64,000 bases of DNA from CALDOK01 sp964481655. Its GTDB lineage: Bacteria > Myxococcota_A > UBA796 > JAFGLY01. Where the stretch lies: contig CAYZVO010000018.1 in NCBI GenBank assembly GCA_964481655.1, positions 4,806-68,805 of the forward strand. Direction: 5' to 3'. Shown piece after piece: positions 8,505 to 19,887 of the stretch (position 1 is its first letter; the number at the start of each line of letters is the position of its first letter). The position numbers and the translations under genes are program-made. The notes under the pieces are model-generated. The model searched no databases. It was not told the DNA's origin and worked only from the letters and a program-made list of their open reading frames with translations.

Positions 8505-9287
8505 TCAGCCGAGCATCCACGTGTGCTCTTCCGTGAACTCCGGCACGGTGTAGGGCTCGCCCGGCAGGTGGCGGATGGCCCAGATGTAGTACATGGCGTA
8601 GCCGGGGGCGGCGCACTGGCTGTGGTCCTTGTTGTCGAGGATCTCGAGGGTGTCGTACTGGCGGATCTTGAGGACCGTATCGCCCAGCTCGCCGTGGCCG
8701 TAGCCCTGGGGTTTGTCGAAGCGGTAGTGGTACAGCTCGGGCTGGGGATGGTGGTGGGGCGGGTAGCTGGACCAGCGGCCGGGGAAGTTGATCACCTCGC
8801 CCAGCACCAGCTTGCACTCGGGCCGGTTGCGGATGTCGAAGATGGTGCGGACGATGCGGTAGGCGGTGTCGTTCAGCTCGCCTTTGCCCCGGTGTTCGTT
8901 CTCCAGCATGTTGGTGCCGTCGTACAGGATGGCCTCGAACGCCGCGTCGTTGGTGGCCCCCACGTAGCAGAGCTCCACGTCGGTCAGCGCCTCGAGGCGC
9001 AGCGGGAAGCCCTTGGGGTAGTGCAGGCAGATGGGCTCGTCGTCGAACAGGGACTCGCGGCCGACCACGGCGCGGCCCTCGGGCTCGGGCAGCACGAAGG
9101 TGAGCTCGCCCTTCATGAGCAGCAGCGCGCCCTCGCGCACGGCCTGGGCCTCGAGCACGGTGCCGGCGGGCATCCGCAGGATGCCGAGCTCGAGGTCGGT
9201 GTCGGCGCGGGGGTCGCCGAGGCGGGCGATCTCCGTGTAGCCGTCGGGATCGAAGCCGTCGGGGTGGCGGATGAGGTGAGGATGCAT
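8505..9287 (-). CDS. iolB: 5-deoxy-glucuronate isomerase
   Basis: This 260-residue bicupin enzyme isomerises 5-deoxy-D-glucuronate to 5-dehydro-2-deoxy-D-gluconate, the step after IolD. Diagnostic stretches include LRMPAGTVLEAQAVREGALLLMKGE, the His-rich metal site SSYPPHHHPQPELYHYRF, and QCAAPGYAMYYIWAIRHLPG near the C-terminus. Length matches the family (about 265). The ATG at 9287 is divergent from cbiM with only 79 bp between them. It is followed after 19 bp by the antiporter gene on the same strand. Confidence 0.95.
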   Translation of the reverse strand: MHPHLIRHPDGFDPDGYTEIARLGDPRADTDLELGILRMPAGTVLEAQAVREGALLLMKGELTFVLPEPEGRAVVGRESLFDDEPICLHYPKGFPLRLEALTDVELCYVGATNDAAFEAILYDGTNMLENEHRGKGELNDTAYRIVRTIFDIRNRPECKLVLGEVINFPGRWSSYPPHHHPQPELYHYRFDKPQGYGHGELGDTVLKIRQYDTLEILDNKDHSQCAAPGYAMYYIWAIRHLPGEPYTVPEFTEEHTWMLG

Positions 9288-9366
9288 AAGCTACGCTCCG
9301 GTGGCGGGGTCACCCACCCGTATCCTCCCATCCGGCCGCCGACGCCTCCCTCGAGCCGAGGATCCC

Positions 9367-10386
9367 ATGCACATCTCCGAAGGCATTCTCACCGGACCCA
9401 GCGTCATCGCCACCAGTGTGGGCGGCGCCGTCGTGCTCATCTGGGGCGCGCGCAGCATGGCCACCTTTGTCAAAGAACAGCCCAGCCGGCGCGCGCTGCT
9501 GGGCATGGCCGCCGCCTTCATCTTCCTGGTGTCGCTGATCCCCATCCCGGCCTTCACCGGCACCACCTCCCACCCCTGCGGCACCCCGCTGGCGGGCATC
9601 CTGCTGGGGCCGGGGATCGGGGCGGCGCTCGGGTGTCTGGCGTTGCTCTTGCAAGCGTCGTTCTTCGCCCACGGGGGGTTCTCGAGCCTGGGGGCCAACA
9701 CCATCAGCCTGGGCTTGCTGGGGGCGGGCACCGCCTGGCTCGCCTTCGCCGGAGGTCGCAAGCTCGGCCTGCCCATCTGGGCGGCGGCGGGGCTGGGGGG
9801 CCTGCTGGGGGATCTGGCCACCTACGTCGGCACCGGGGGGTTGATGGCCACCCACCTGGCCTTCGTGGCCCCGGATCCGCAGTACGGGTTCGTCGAGTAC
9901 CTGGGGGTGATCTACGCGGCCTATGCGCCCACACAGAGCGTGATCGCCGTCGGCGAGATGATCGTCACCGGCTACGCCGTGCACGCCATCTACCGGCAGC
10001 GGCCCGAGGTGCTCGTCAGCCTGGGTGTGATCGGCAAGAAGGCCGCCGCGGCGGCCGCCATCCTGTTGATCCTCGTCGCCACCACCGCGCCCTTCGCCTC
10101 CACCGCGCTCGCGCACTCCGGGGCCGGGCGCGCCGCCGCGGAGGCCTCCGCCGCCGACGGCGAGGGCTTCTCGAGCATGGACGTGGTCGTGAACGAGGCC
10201 CTGGCCGAGGAAGCCGGCGCACCGGCCGCGGAACCGTTCATCAACATCGAGGCCATGGGCGACCTCTGGAACACCGTGATCATGGGCGCTGGCGGCATCT
10301 GCGGCTTCGTCATCGGCCGCTGGTGGCACCTGCTGTTCGGCAAGGCTCCCGCGGGCACCGACGAGGAGAACCCCGCCGGCTCATGA
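9367..10386 (+). CDS. cbiM: Cobalt/nickel ECF transporter S-component CbiM with C-terminal extension
   Basis: This 339-residue protein is a substrate-binding membrane component of the CbiMNQO/NikMNQO family. The N-terminal MHISEG, whose second-position His coordinates the metal in this family, fixes the start at ATG 9367. The conserved SHPCGTPLAGILLGPGIG and FFAHGGFSSLGANTISLG segments are also present. After the CbiM core (about 215 residues) a further hydrophobic helix (AAAAAILLILVATTAPF), an acidic soluble stretch and a last helix before RWWHLLF form a CbiN/PDGLE-like extension. This probably replaces a separate CbiN. The stop overlaps the CbiQ-CbiO start by ATGA. No cobalamin riboswitch fits in the 79-bp leader. 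Confidence 0.92.
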   Translation: MHISEGILTGPSVIATSVGGAVVLIWGARSMATFVKEQPSRRALLGMAAAFIFLVSLIPIPAFTGTTSHPCGTPLAGILLGPGIGAALGCLALLLQASFFAHGGFSSLGANTISLGLLGAGTAWLAFAGGRKLGLPIWAAAGLGGLLGDLATYVGTGGLMATHLAFVAPDPQYGFVEYLGVIYAAYAPTQSVIAVGEMIVTGYAVHAIYRQRPEVLVSLGVIGKKAAAAAAILLILVATTAPFASTALAHSGAGRAAAEASAADGEGFSSMDVVVNEALAEEAGAPAAEPFINIEAMGDLWNTVIMGAGGICGFVIGRWWHLLFGKAPAGTDEENPAGS

Positions 10387-11969
10387 GCGGCCACTTCTCC
10401 GTCTCCACCCTGCTGAAGGTCGAGGACGTCGCCCTGCGCGAAGAGGTCCACGGCCTGCAGGCCTGGGACCCGCGGCTGAAGCTGGCGCTCGCGGCGGTGG
10501 CCGTGTTCCTCAACGTCTACCTGGCCCTGCCCACGGTCTCGGCCGCGCTGCTGGCGCTGGCGCTGCTGGGCCTGCTCGCGTCTCGCACGCCGTGGCGGGC
10601 GCTGCTGTTCTTCGTGCTGGCGCCCAGCTGGGCGCTGCTGCTGGTGGCCGTGGGCTTCTCGGTGGGCTTCGGTTCGACGCCGCTGTGGTCCATCGGGCCC
10701 CTCACCGTCTACAGCGAGGGCCTGGCCCAGGGGGGCAACGCGGTGCTGCGCGTGGCCTCGGAGATGTCGTGGATGGCCCTGCTGATCCTGACCACCCCCT
10801 TCCACGATCTGCTCGGCGCCCTGCGCTGGTTCCGGGTGCCCGAGGTGCTGGTCTCGACCTTGGGCTTCATGTACCGCTACATCTTCGTGCTGTTCGAGGA
10901 GTTCGCGTCCATGCGGGCGGCGGCCCGGGTGCGCGGAGGCTTCGACGGTCGGCGCCGAGGTATGGAGACCAGCGGCGCCCTGCTGGCCCAGATCTTCTTC
11001 CGGGCCTACGATCGCAGCGAGCGCATCGCCCTGGCCATCCAGGCCCGTGGAGGAGAGCTGGCCGAGCCCCTGACCACCGCCCAGACCGCCGACGCCGCCC
11101 CCGGGGTGGAGCCAGAGCACTGCGCCGAGGACTGCGACGTCACCCCGGTGCAGCTGGACCCGGGCAGCGAGCTGCTGGCCTGCCGGGATCTGCACTACCG
11201 CTACGAGGGCGACCTCCACGCGGTGCGCGGGGTCGGCTTCTCCGTCGGCCCTGGCGAGGCCGTGGCCCTGTGCGGCCCCAACGGCTCTGGCAAGTCCACC
11301 CTGGTGGCCTTGCTCACGGGGCTGCTTCGCCCCGCAGAGGGAGAGGTCCGGCTGCGGGGTGAGCCCCTCACCCCCCGGGTCGCCCGCCGCGTCCACCACA
11401 GCGTGGGCCTGCTCTTCCAGGACTCCCAGGACCAGCTGTTCTCGAGCTTCGTGGCCGAGGACGTGGCCTTCGGCCTGCGCAACCTGGGCCTGCCCGACGA
11501 CCAGGTCGAGGCCCGGGTCCACGAAGCCCTGGCCCTGTGCGAGGTCGAGCACCTTGTGCACCGCCCCATCCACCACCTCTCCGGCGGGGAGCAGAAGCGG
11601 GTGGCCCTGGCGGGCATCCTGGCCATGCGGCCGCCGCTGTTGATCCTGGACGAGCCCACCAGCGGCCTCGATCCCGCCGCCGCGGAGCACCTGCAGCGGC
11701 TGCTGGTCCACCTCAACCGGGACCACGGCTACGCCCTGCTGGTGGTGACCCACGAGATGGACCGCATCCCCACCCTGGCGGAGCGGGTGCTGGTGATGAA
11801 CGAGGGCGCCCTGCTGGCCGACGGCCCCGTGCGCGAGGTGCTCACCGATGTGGCGCTGCTCGAGCGCGCCCGCCTGCGAGCCCCCGGCATCACCCGCTAC
11901 TTCCACGCGCGGGACGCCAATGGCGAGCTGCCGCTGACGGTGGACGAGGCGCTGGCCAGGGACGACTAG
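10383..11969 (+). CDS. Fused CbiQ-CbiO: ECF transmembrane plus ATPase in one chain
   Basis: This is a 528-residue fusion of the two generic modules of a cobalt/nickel ECF transporter. Residues 1-225 are CbiQ (EcfT): several hydrophobic helices, then the coupling motif region MRAAARVRGGF and SERIALAIQARGG. A linker of about 35 residues contains EHCAEDC. Residues about 263-510 are the CbiO ATPase, with Walker A GPNGSGKST, Q-loop LLFQDSQDQLF, signature LSGGEQKRVALAG, Walker B LLILDEPTSGLDP and switch THEMDR. All ATPase motifs are intact. Usually CbiQ and CbiO are separate proteins. With CbiM it forms a complete two-gene importer. The TAG stop shares CTAG with the convergent gene. Confidence 0.93.
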   Translation: MSGHFSVSTLLKVEDVALREEVHGLQAWDPRLKLALAAVAVFLNVYLALPTVSAALLALALLGLLASRTPWRALLFFVLAPSWALLLVAVGFSVGFGSTPLWSIGPLTVYSEGLAQGGNAVLRVASEMSWMALLILTTPFHDLLGALRWFRVPEVLVSTLGFMYRYIFVLFEEFASMRAAARVRGGFDGRRRGMETSGALLAQIFFRAYDRSERIALAIQARGGELAEPLTTAQTADAAPGVEPEHCAEDCDVTPVQLDPGSELLACRDLHYRYEGDLHAVRGVGFSVGPGEAVALCGPNGSGKSTLVALLTGLLRPAEGEVRLRGEPLTPRVARRVHHSVGLLFQDSQDQLFSSFVAEDVAFGLRNLGLPDDQVEARVHEALALCEVEHLVHRPIHHLSGGEQKRVALAGILAMRPPLLILDEPTSGLDPAAAEHLQRLLVHLNRDHGYALLVVTHEMDRIPTLAERVLVMNEGALLADGPVREVLTDVALLERARLRAPGITRYFHARDANGELPLTVDEALARDD

Positions 11970-12235
11970 CGCTGGGGCGGCGGCCCCTCCATGCCCTCCG
12001 GCTTGCAGGCCAGGGGCAGGTCTTCGCTGGGGGCCCAGCAGCTGCCGTCCACGGCGCCGTGGGGGCTGTCGAAGCTGCAGGCGTCGCCGTCGATGAGCCC
12101 GCCGCAGGCCTCGATGGCCTCGCGGGGTGGGCGGGGATGGTCGCCGTCCTGAGTGGGCGGGCCGTCCTGGGCCACGGCGGTGCCGGCCAGGCACAGGGCG
12201 AGCACGGTGATGATCGAACGCTTGATGATGGACAT
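11966..12235 (-). CDS. Small secreted Cys-rich protein
   Basis: This 89-residue protein has ATG at 12235. Residues 1-22 (MSIIKRSIITVLALCLAGTAVA) are a signal peptide. The mature part holds four cysteines in the order EACGGLIDGDACSFDSP, VDGSCWAPSED, LACKPEGM. This GDACSF...GxC...LAC arrangement recurs in short periplasmic proteins of Proteobacteria, but its function is not known to me. It ends on the same CTAG as the cobalt transporter gene and is convergent with it. A metal link is possible, given four Cys and the neighbour, but is only inferred. Confidence 0.75.
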   Translation of the reverse strand: MSIIKRSIITVLALCLAGTAVAQDGPPTQDGDHPRPPREAIEACGGLIDGDACSFDSPHGAVDGSCWAPSEDLPLACKPEGMEGPPPQR

Positions 12236-12282
12236 TGTCGGCCTCCTTTCGTCCCCTTGGACCCCCGAGGCCGGCGGGCGGT

Positions 12283-12975
12283 TTACCCCCGCTTGGGCAT
12301 CCCCGTGATCAGCCGGTTCTGAGGCGTGATGTCGTCGGGGATGGTGGCGCAGCGCACGGAGAACCCCGCGGCCCGCAGCCGGGCGACCCGGGTGGCGTCC
12401 ACGGCCACCGGCCCGGGCATCCAGGCCCCCAGCCCCCCGGTGTCGCAGATGCGCAGGTCGTGGCAGCAGGGCAGCACGGCCACCCGGCAGTTGGCCTCGA
12501 TGGCCTTGTCCAGCACCCGGTCGGTCAGGGGCCCGCAGGCGTGCACCGAGGCCAGCAGGGCCTCGGGGGGCACCACGACGTCCTCCAGCCGGCCGCTCAG
12601 AAAGCGCACCCGGCCCTCGAGCTGGGGCCAGCGCGCCACCAGCTGCGCCAGGACCTTGCGGTGGGAGGGGGGCTCGTCGAGGTCCACGCACAGGGCCCAC
12701 GGTGTGGACGAGTCCATCAGGATCAGGATCGCCGCCAGCAGCCCGTGACCGGCGGCCAGCTCCACCACCGGGCCGCCGCGCATCCGCCGCCGGACCCGCC
12801 GGGCCACCTCCCAGGCCTCGAACAGCTCCTTGCGGGGCAGGCAGTCGGCCATGCAGACCGCGCGGGCGATGTGGGCGAACAGCGTGTCGCCGGTCACCAG
12901 CGCCGCGTGGCGTGGCTTGAGGGTGGCGCGCGACGAACGCACCAGGGGCAGGCGTTCATCCCCGGGGGTGCCCAT
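12283..12975 (-). CDS. SAM-dependent methyltransferase (Methyltransf_25/31-like)
   Basis: This 230-residue protein has a Rossmann methyltransferase core. Motif I is VVELAAGHGLLAAILIL, motif II is the acidic WALCVDLDEPPSHRKVL, and a region with LLASVHACGPLTDRVLDKAI and VAVLPCCHD follows. VHACGPLTD and LPCCHD match the Methyltransf_31 / RRNAD-like group that includes GSTCD-type proteins. Substrate is unknown. The ATG at 12975 lies 6 bp after the stop of the transaldolase-family gene, so the two are probably co-transcribed. Confidence 0.8.
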   Translation of the reverse strand: MGTPGDERLPLVRSSRATLKPRHAALVTGDTLFAHIARAVCMADCLPRKELFEAWEVARRVRRRMRGGPVVELAAGHGLLAAILILMDSSTPWALCVDLDEPPSHRKVLAQLVARWPQLEGRVRFLSGRLEDVVVPPEALLASVHACGPLTDRVLDKAIEANCRVAVLPCCHDLRICDTGGLGAWMPGPVAVDATRVARLRAAGFSVRCATIPDDITPQNRLITGMPKRG

Positions 12976-12981
12976 GGCTGC

Positions 12982-14064
12982 CTAGGGCTTGAGGTCGGGG
13001 TTGGGCAGCATGAAGTCGCGGATGACCCCCTGCAGGTCGTGGTAGCTCTGCACGAAGCCCCGCAGGGTGCGCACGGCGGCGCCGTAGCTGTCGAACTCGG
13101 GGATGTCCATGCCCTCGACCTCGTAGGCGCGGCGGAAGTCGGGGAAGACTTCGAGCAGGCGCTCGACGATGACCGGGTCCACCGGGCGGGAGAAGCGCTC
13201 GACCACGGCGACGTCCGAGCCGTTGATGCGCTGCTGCCAGCCGAAGGGGATGGTGAGGATGACGTCACCGCCGATCAGCTCCGACCAGTGCATGTGGTGG
13301 CGGTAGGCCGCCGCCAGCAGGCGGGTGCGGTAGCCACGCTCCCGGTAGACGCGATCGGCCTTCTTGATGACGGCGATGCCGGCCCAGTCCAACAGGCCCG
13401 GCTTGACCGCGATGCCGTCGCGGCCGCGCAGCACCTTGAGCCAGTCGTCCACGCGGCCCACCATGATGGTGCAGACGGGCACGACCAGGTCGTTGGACAG
13501 CCCCGCGTCGCTGCGGCGGTCCAGGGCGCGCTCGACGGCGGCGGCGACCGCCAGGGCCTGGGGCACGGTGAAGCACACGGTGGCGTTGATGCTCACGCCC
13601 CGGAAGGTGGCCTCTTCGATGGCCTTGATGCCGGCGGAGGTGGCCGGGATCTTGACCTGCATGTTGGGGGCCAGCTGGCTCAGGCGCACGGCGTGGTCGG
13701 CCATGGCGGCGGCGTGGCGGTAGAGCACCGGGTTGGTCTGGGCGGAGAGGCGGCCGGTGCGGCCCTGGCTGGCCTCGAAGGCCGGCATCAGCAGCGCCGC
13801 GCCGTCCTTGGCCATCTCCTCCACCAGGCGCCAGGTCAGGCGGGCCTCGTCCCAGCTGGGGTTGCCGGCCACCATGGCGGTGATGCGCTTGTGCCAGCGC
13901 GGCATCTCCTGCCGCAGCACGTTGAGCACGATGGTGGGGTTGGTGGTGGCGCCCACGGCCCCGTGCTCGATGGCGTACTCGAGCTCGGAGATGGCGCAGG
14001 AGTCGTTCCAGTAGTCGGTGGGGAAGCGGCTGACGGTCTCGTGGAGCTTGCTGGCGTAGGACAT
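12982..14064 (-). CDS. Transaldolase-family enzyme
   Basis: This 360-residue TIM-barrel protein carries transaldolase hallmarks. These are GATTNPTIVLNVL (canonical TSNPTI) at residues 38-50, the Schiff-base lysine in NMQVKIPATSAG (K138), and SINATVCFTVPQAL (canonical SINVTLLF-like). The C-terminal about 120 residues (from WSELIGGDVILTIPFGWQQ) are longer and more divergent than in TalB. True pentose-phosphate transaldolase, a fructose-6-phosphate aldolase-like activity or a sulfosugar-type transaldolase are all possible. It is followed by the methyltransferase gene. In a window with iolB, iolD, iolE and iolG-like genes but no visible iolJ aldolase, it is a candidate carbon-carbon lyase for that route (inference). 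Confidence 0.83.
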   Translation of the reverse strand: MSYASKLHETVSRFPTDYWNDSCAISELEYAIEHGAVGATTNPTIVLNVLRQEMPRWHKRITAMVAGNPSWDEARLTWRLVEEMAKDGAALLMPAFEASQGRTGRLSAQTNPVLYRHAAAMADHAVRLSQLAPNMQVKIPATSAGIKAIEEATFRGVSINATVCFTVPQALAVAAAVERALDRRSDAGLSNDLVVPVCTIMVGRVDDWLKVLRGRDGIAVKPGLLDWAGIAVIKKADRVYRERGYRTRLLAAAYRHHMHWSELIGGDVILTIPFGWQQRINGSDVAVVERFSRPVDPVIVERLLEVFPDFRRAYEVEGMDIPEFDSYGAAVRTLRGFVQSYHDLQGVIRDFMLPNPDLKP

Positions 14065-14124
14065 GGGCCCTCCGGGGTGACGGATCGTCGATGCTGCGGT
14101 GTAACCGGACGAGTCGCTGGAGAT

Positions 14125-14976
14125 CTAGTCCGCGGCCGTAGGCAGCAGCACCACCAGGCTCCTGGGGTCGCGCTCGTAGACCACGAGGTGGTCGGGGCCG
14201 CACAGCTCCAGCAGCGGGAACCAGGCCTCGTCGGCGAAGCCCGCCTGCGCCCGCGCCATGGCGGGGGGGTAGAGGTCCAGCTCGAGGTAGGCCTGGCCTC
14301 CGGGCAGCGCGGCCAGGCCGGTGGCGTAGCTGTAGGCGGCCAGGGACTCGCGGGGGTGCAGGTCGTTGTGCACCGCGCCGCCGTAGAGGATCACCCGTGC
14401 ATCGGGGGTCTCCAGGCCTTGCTGGGCGTAGGCCGACAGCTCCCGGGTCATCACCGTGAGCAGCTGGTCGTAGACGATGTCGCCGCCCTCGCCCACCACG
14501 GCGTCGTAGTCGGCGCAGGTCAGCTCCAGGGCGTGGGGGGTGACCCCCAGCTCCCGGGCCACCCGGGCCAGCTTCATGATCCCGTCCTCCACCACCTCCG
14601 GGCGGTTGGTGGCCTCGGGCAGCTCGGCCTCCACGACCTGCTCCTGCTCACCGCAGCCGCCCTCGAAGACCCAGGTCTCGATCACCAGATCGGTGGCCGA
14701 GGGCGCGATGACCGGCAGCAGCCGCTCGGTGAACCAGTCCATGGCGGCGGGACCGCTGGGTCCGTCCACCTGCTGGTGCAGCTCGCCGACGCCGAGCAGG
14801 CGGGGTCCCTGGGCCCCGATGAGCTCCACCAGGGCCGCGGCGTCGGGCAGGACCCGGTGGGGCGGTGGGTGCGCGGGCTCGGTCGGCGTGGGCTCGCGTC
14901 GCTCCGGCGCCGGGGGAGGCTCATCGACGGTCGGCGCGGTACAGCCCGCCAGCAGGATCAACAGCAGGGCGCTCAC
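14125..14976 (-). CDS. ChaN/TraB (Tiki)-superfamily-like lipoprotein
   Basis: This 283-residue lipoprotein has a lipobox in LLLILLAGC followed by a Pro/Glu-rich tether of about 30 residues. The conserved pair of motifs LLGVGELHQQ near residue 60 and ILYGGAVHND near residue 200 matches the GxxH...GxxH signature of the ChaN/TraB/Tiki/erythromycin-esterase-like superfamily. Some members bind haem or are metal-dependent hydrolases. Two Cys in FEGGCGEQEQ and LTCADYD may form a disulfide. The GTG start overlaps the TGA of the upstream GT-C gene by four bases (GTGA), so it is the second gene of that operon. Confidence 0.7.
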   Translation of the reverse strand: MSALLLILLAGCTAPTVDEPPPAPERREPTPTEPAHPPPHRVLPDAAALVELIGAQGPRLLGVGELHQQVDGPSGPAAMDWFTERLLPVIAPSATDLVIETWVFEGGCGEQEQVVEAELPEATNRPEVVEDGIMKLARVARELGVTPHALELTCADYDAVVGEGGDIVYDQLLTVMTRELSAYAQQGLETPDARVILYGGAVHNDLHPRESLAAYSYATGLAALPGGQAYLELDLYPPAMARAQAGFADEAWFPLLELCGPDHLVVYERDPRSLVVLLPTAAD

Positions 14977-16625
14977 GGGCCCACCTGCTCCCGCCAGCGG
15001 CGCTCGAAGGTGATGATGTCCTGGTCCTGCAGCGGCTCGGCCCGCTCGTGGGGGTGCAGCTTGCCCTCGCGGGTGTAGAGCACCGGCTCCAGCTCGCCCA
15101 GGTAGCCGGGGGGCGGCTCACGGTCGTGGGCCATGACGCGTCCCCGCTCGTGGGTCATGGGGGTGCGGGCCACCACCCAGTCGTTCAGGCCCAGGATGTC
15201 GATGATGGCGGCGTGGGGGTAGACCCAGCCCAGCACACCCACGGTGGGTGATGAGATCACGGGGTTGGCCACGCCCTCGAAGGCCGCGGCGCCGTCTTCG
15301 CGGCTGGGCAGGTAGGAGACCTGGAACTCCTGGAAGACCTGGTGCTCCTGCCGCCGGATGCAGACGTAGTGGTCGACCATCCAGCGCTGGAGCCCGTCCC
15401 AGGGACGGGCGTAGCTCGCGAGGGGGCCGGGGAGGCGGGGTGCGAGGGGCATCACCAGCATGTGGGTCTGGCCCCGGGAGTCCAGGTGCCGGCTGTGCCA
15501 CCACAGGCTCCAGGGCAGCAGGTTGGAGGCGGCCAGCAGCGTGATCCCCACCGCCAGGGCGGGCAGGGCCCGCAGCTCCAGGCGCACCGCGGCCCAGGCG
15601 AAGCCCAGGGCCAGCAGGGGCACGGTGTGGGCCAGGACCCGGTACTCGAAGTGATCGCCCCCCACGATCCCGATGTAGTAGGCCACGTGGGCGCCCACGG
15701 TGCCGATGGCGAGGGTCCACAGCCAGGGCTCGGCCCGGCTCTCCGGGCGCGGCGCGGTGGCCTGGGCGTTCCACAGGCGGCGCAGGGGCACGGCGATCAG
15801 CAGGGGAACCCACAGCCACAGGGCGTGCTCCATCACGAAGGAGAGCAGGTAGCGACCACCGGCCTCCGGCCATGGTTCCACGACCTTGGCGTAGTAGGTG
15901 TTGGGCAGCCACTCGCCGTAGAACCCATGGCGCCACAGCAGGTGGGCGGGGACCGCCAGCAGGGGCAGCAGCCCGAGGGCCGCGCGCCCCAAGCTGCGCA
16001 GACGCTGTCGGCTCGCCCACGCGATGGCCAGCGGGGCCAGCAGGGTGGCCGCCGCGAAGAGCAGCCCGTCGGGCCGGCACAGCTCGAGCAGGGCGGCCAG
16101 CGTCGCGGCCGCCAGCAGCCCACCCCGCCGCGGCCCCATGATCGGCAGGGCCAGCACCCAGGCCAGGACGAGCAGGTCGAACAGCGCGGTCTCGAGGCCC
16201 GAGCTCGCCCAGGTCAGGAAGCTGGTGTTGGAGACCAGCAGGGCGACGGTGAGGGCGGCGATCAGGGCCAGGGGTGCGGCCTGCCGCCCCCTGAGCCACA
16301 GCCGCGCGGTGGCCCCGAGGGTCAGCAGCATCGTGCCCAGGGAGCACAGCAGCGCCAGGGGGTTGGCCGTCGCGGGAGGCTCCAGCCCTGTCAGGGACCA
16401 GATCGTGTCCAGCAGCCAGACCCAGAGGAAGCTGGTGTAGCCCTCCACCGGCAGGAAGGGCGGCGGGTTCCAGGTGTAGCCGTGGCCCAGCTGGCTGTTG
16501 CTCACGTAGCGGAAGGCGATGAAGGCGTCGTCGGTGAGGAACCACAGCGCGCGCCACCCCAGCACCGCGGCCACCGCCGCGAGGGCGGCGACGACGACGA
16601 GCTGGAGCCAGCGGCGGGGCGTCAT
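14973..16625 (-). CDS. GT-C-fold membrane glycosyltransferase (AftB-like)
   Basis: This 550-residue protein has about ten hydrophobic helices. The early luminal loop LTDDAFIAFRYVSN, then NPPPFLPVEGYTSFLWVWL, is typical of polyprenyl-phosphate-sugar-dependent GT-C enzymes related to mycobacterial arabinofuranosyltransferase AftB; the adjacent Asp pair is the expected catalytic/metal site. Later elements are CRPDGLLFAA, YGEWLPNTYYAK and a soluble C-terminal domain of about 170 residues with VGVLGWVYPHAAIIDILGLND. It probably glycosylates a cell-envelope acceptor at the periplasmic face. A second enzyme with the same loop logic is at 24506-26077. Confidence 0.82.
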   Translation of the reverse strand: MTPRRWLQLVVVAALAAVAAVLGWRALWFLTDDAFIAFRYVSNSQLGHGYTWNPPPFLPVEGYTSFLWVWLLDTIWSLTGLEPPATANPLALLCSLGTMLLTLGATARLWLRGRQAAPLALIAALTVALLVSNTSFLTWASSGLETALFDLLVLAWVLALPIMGPRRGGLLAAATLAALLELCRPDGLLFAAATLLAPLAIAWASRQRLRSLGRAALGLLPLLAVPAHLLWRHGFYGEWLPNTYYAKVVEPWPEAGGRYLLSFVMEHALWLWVPLLIAVPLRRLWNAQATAPRPESRAEPWLWTLAIGTVGAHVAYYIGIVGGDHFEYRVLAHTVPLLALGFAWAAVRLELRALPALAVGITLLAASNLLPWSLWWHSRHLDSRGQTHMLVMPLAPRLPGPLASYARPWDGLQRWMVDHYVCIRRQEHQVFQEFQVSYLPSREDGAAAFEGVANPVISSPTVGVLGWVYPHAAIIDILGLNDWVVARTPMTHERGRVMAHDREPPPGYLGELEPVLYTREGKLHPHERAEPLQDQDIITFERRWREQVGP

Positions 16626-16803
16626 GGAATCCTCTCGGGGTGGGCCTCAGCCCGAGCCTATCGCACCCGCCCCGGGGAGCCCGTCCGCGCCGAGGGTAGA
16701 CCCAGGCTGGACGGGGTGGGAAGATCTTCGCGACGGATCGTCTCAGGGTCGGCCCCCCACCGACCGAATGGGGATTCGAGGTCCCCCTGCTGTCTCGCCG
16801 CTG

Positions 16804-19875
<3,072 letters not shown>

Positions 19876-19887
19876 GCGGGCGGCGCC

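Noticed and set aside
9288..9366. Cobalamin riboswitch upstream of cbiM
   Set aside because: The gap is 79 bp, too short for a B12 riboswitch, and no conserved B12-box is visible.
12235..15078. 947-residue plus-strand open frame
   Set aside because: It is antisense to the methyltransferase, transaldolase and ChaN-like genes, which have recognisable motifs on the minus strand.
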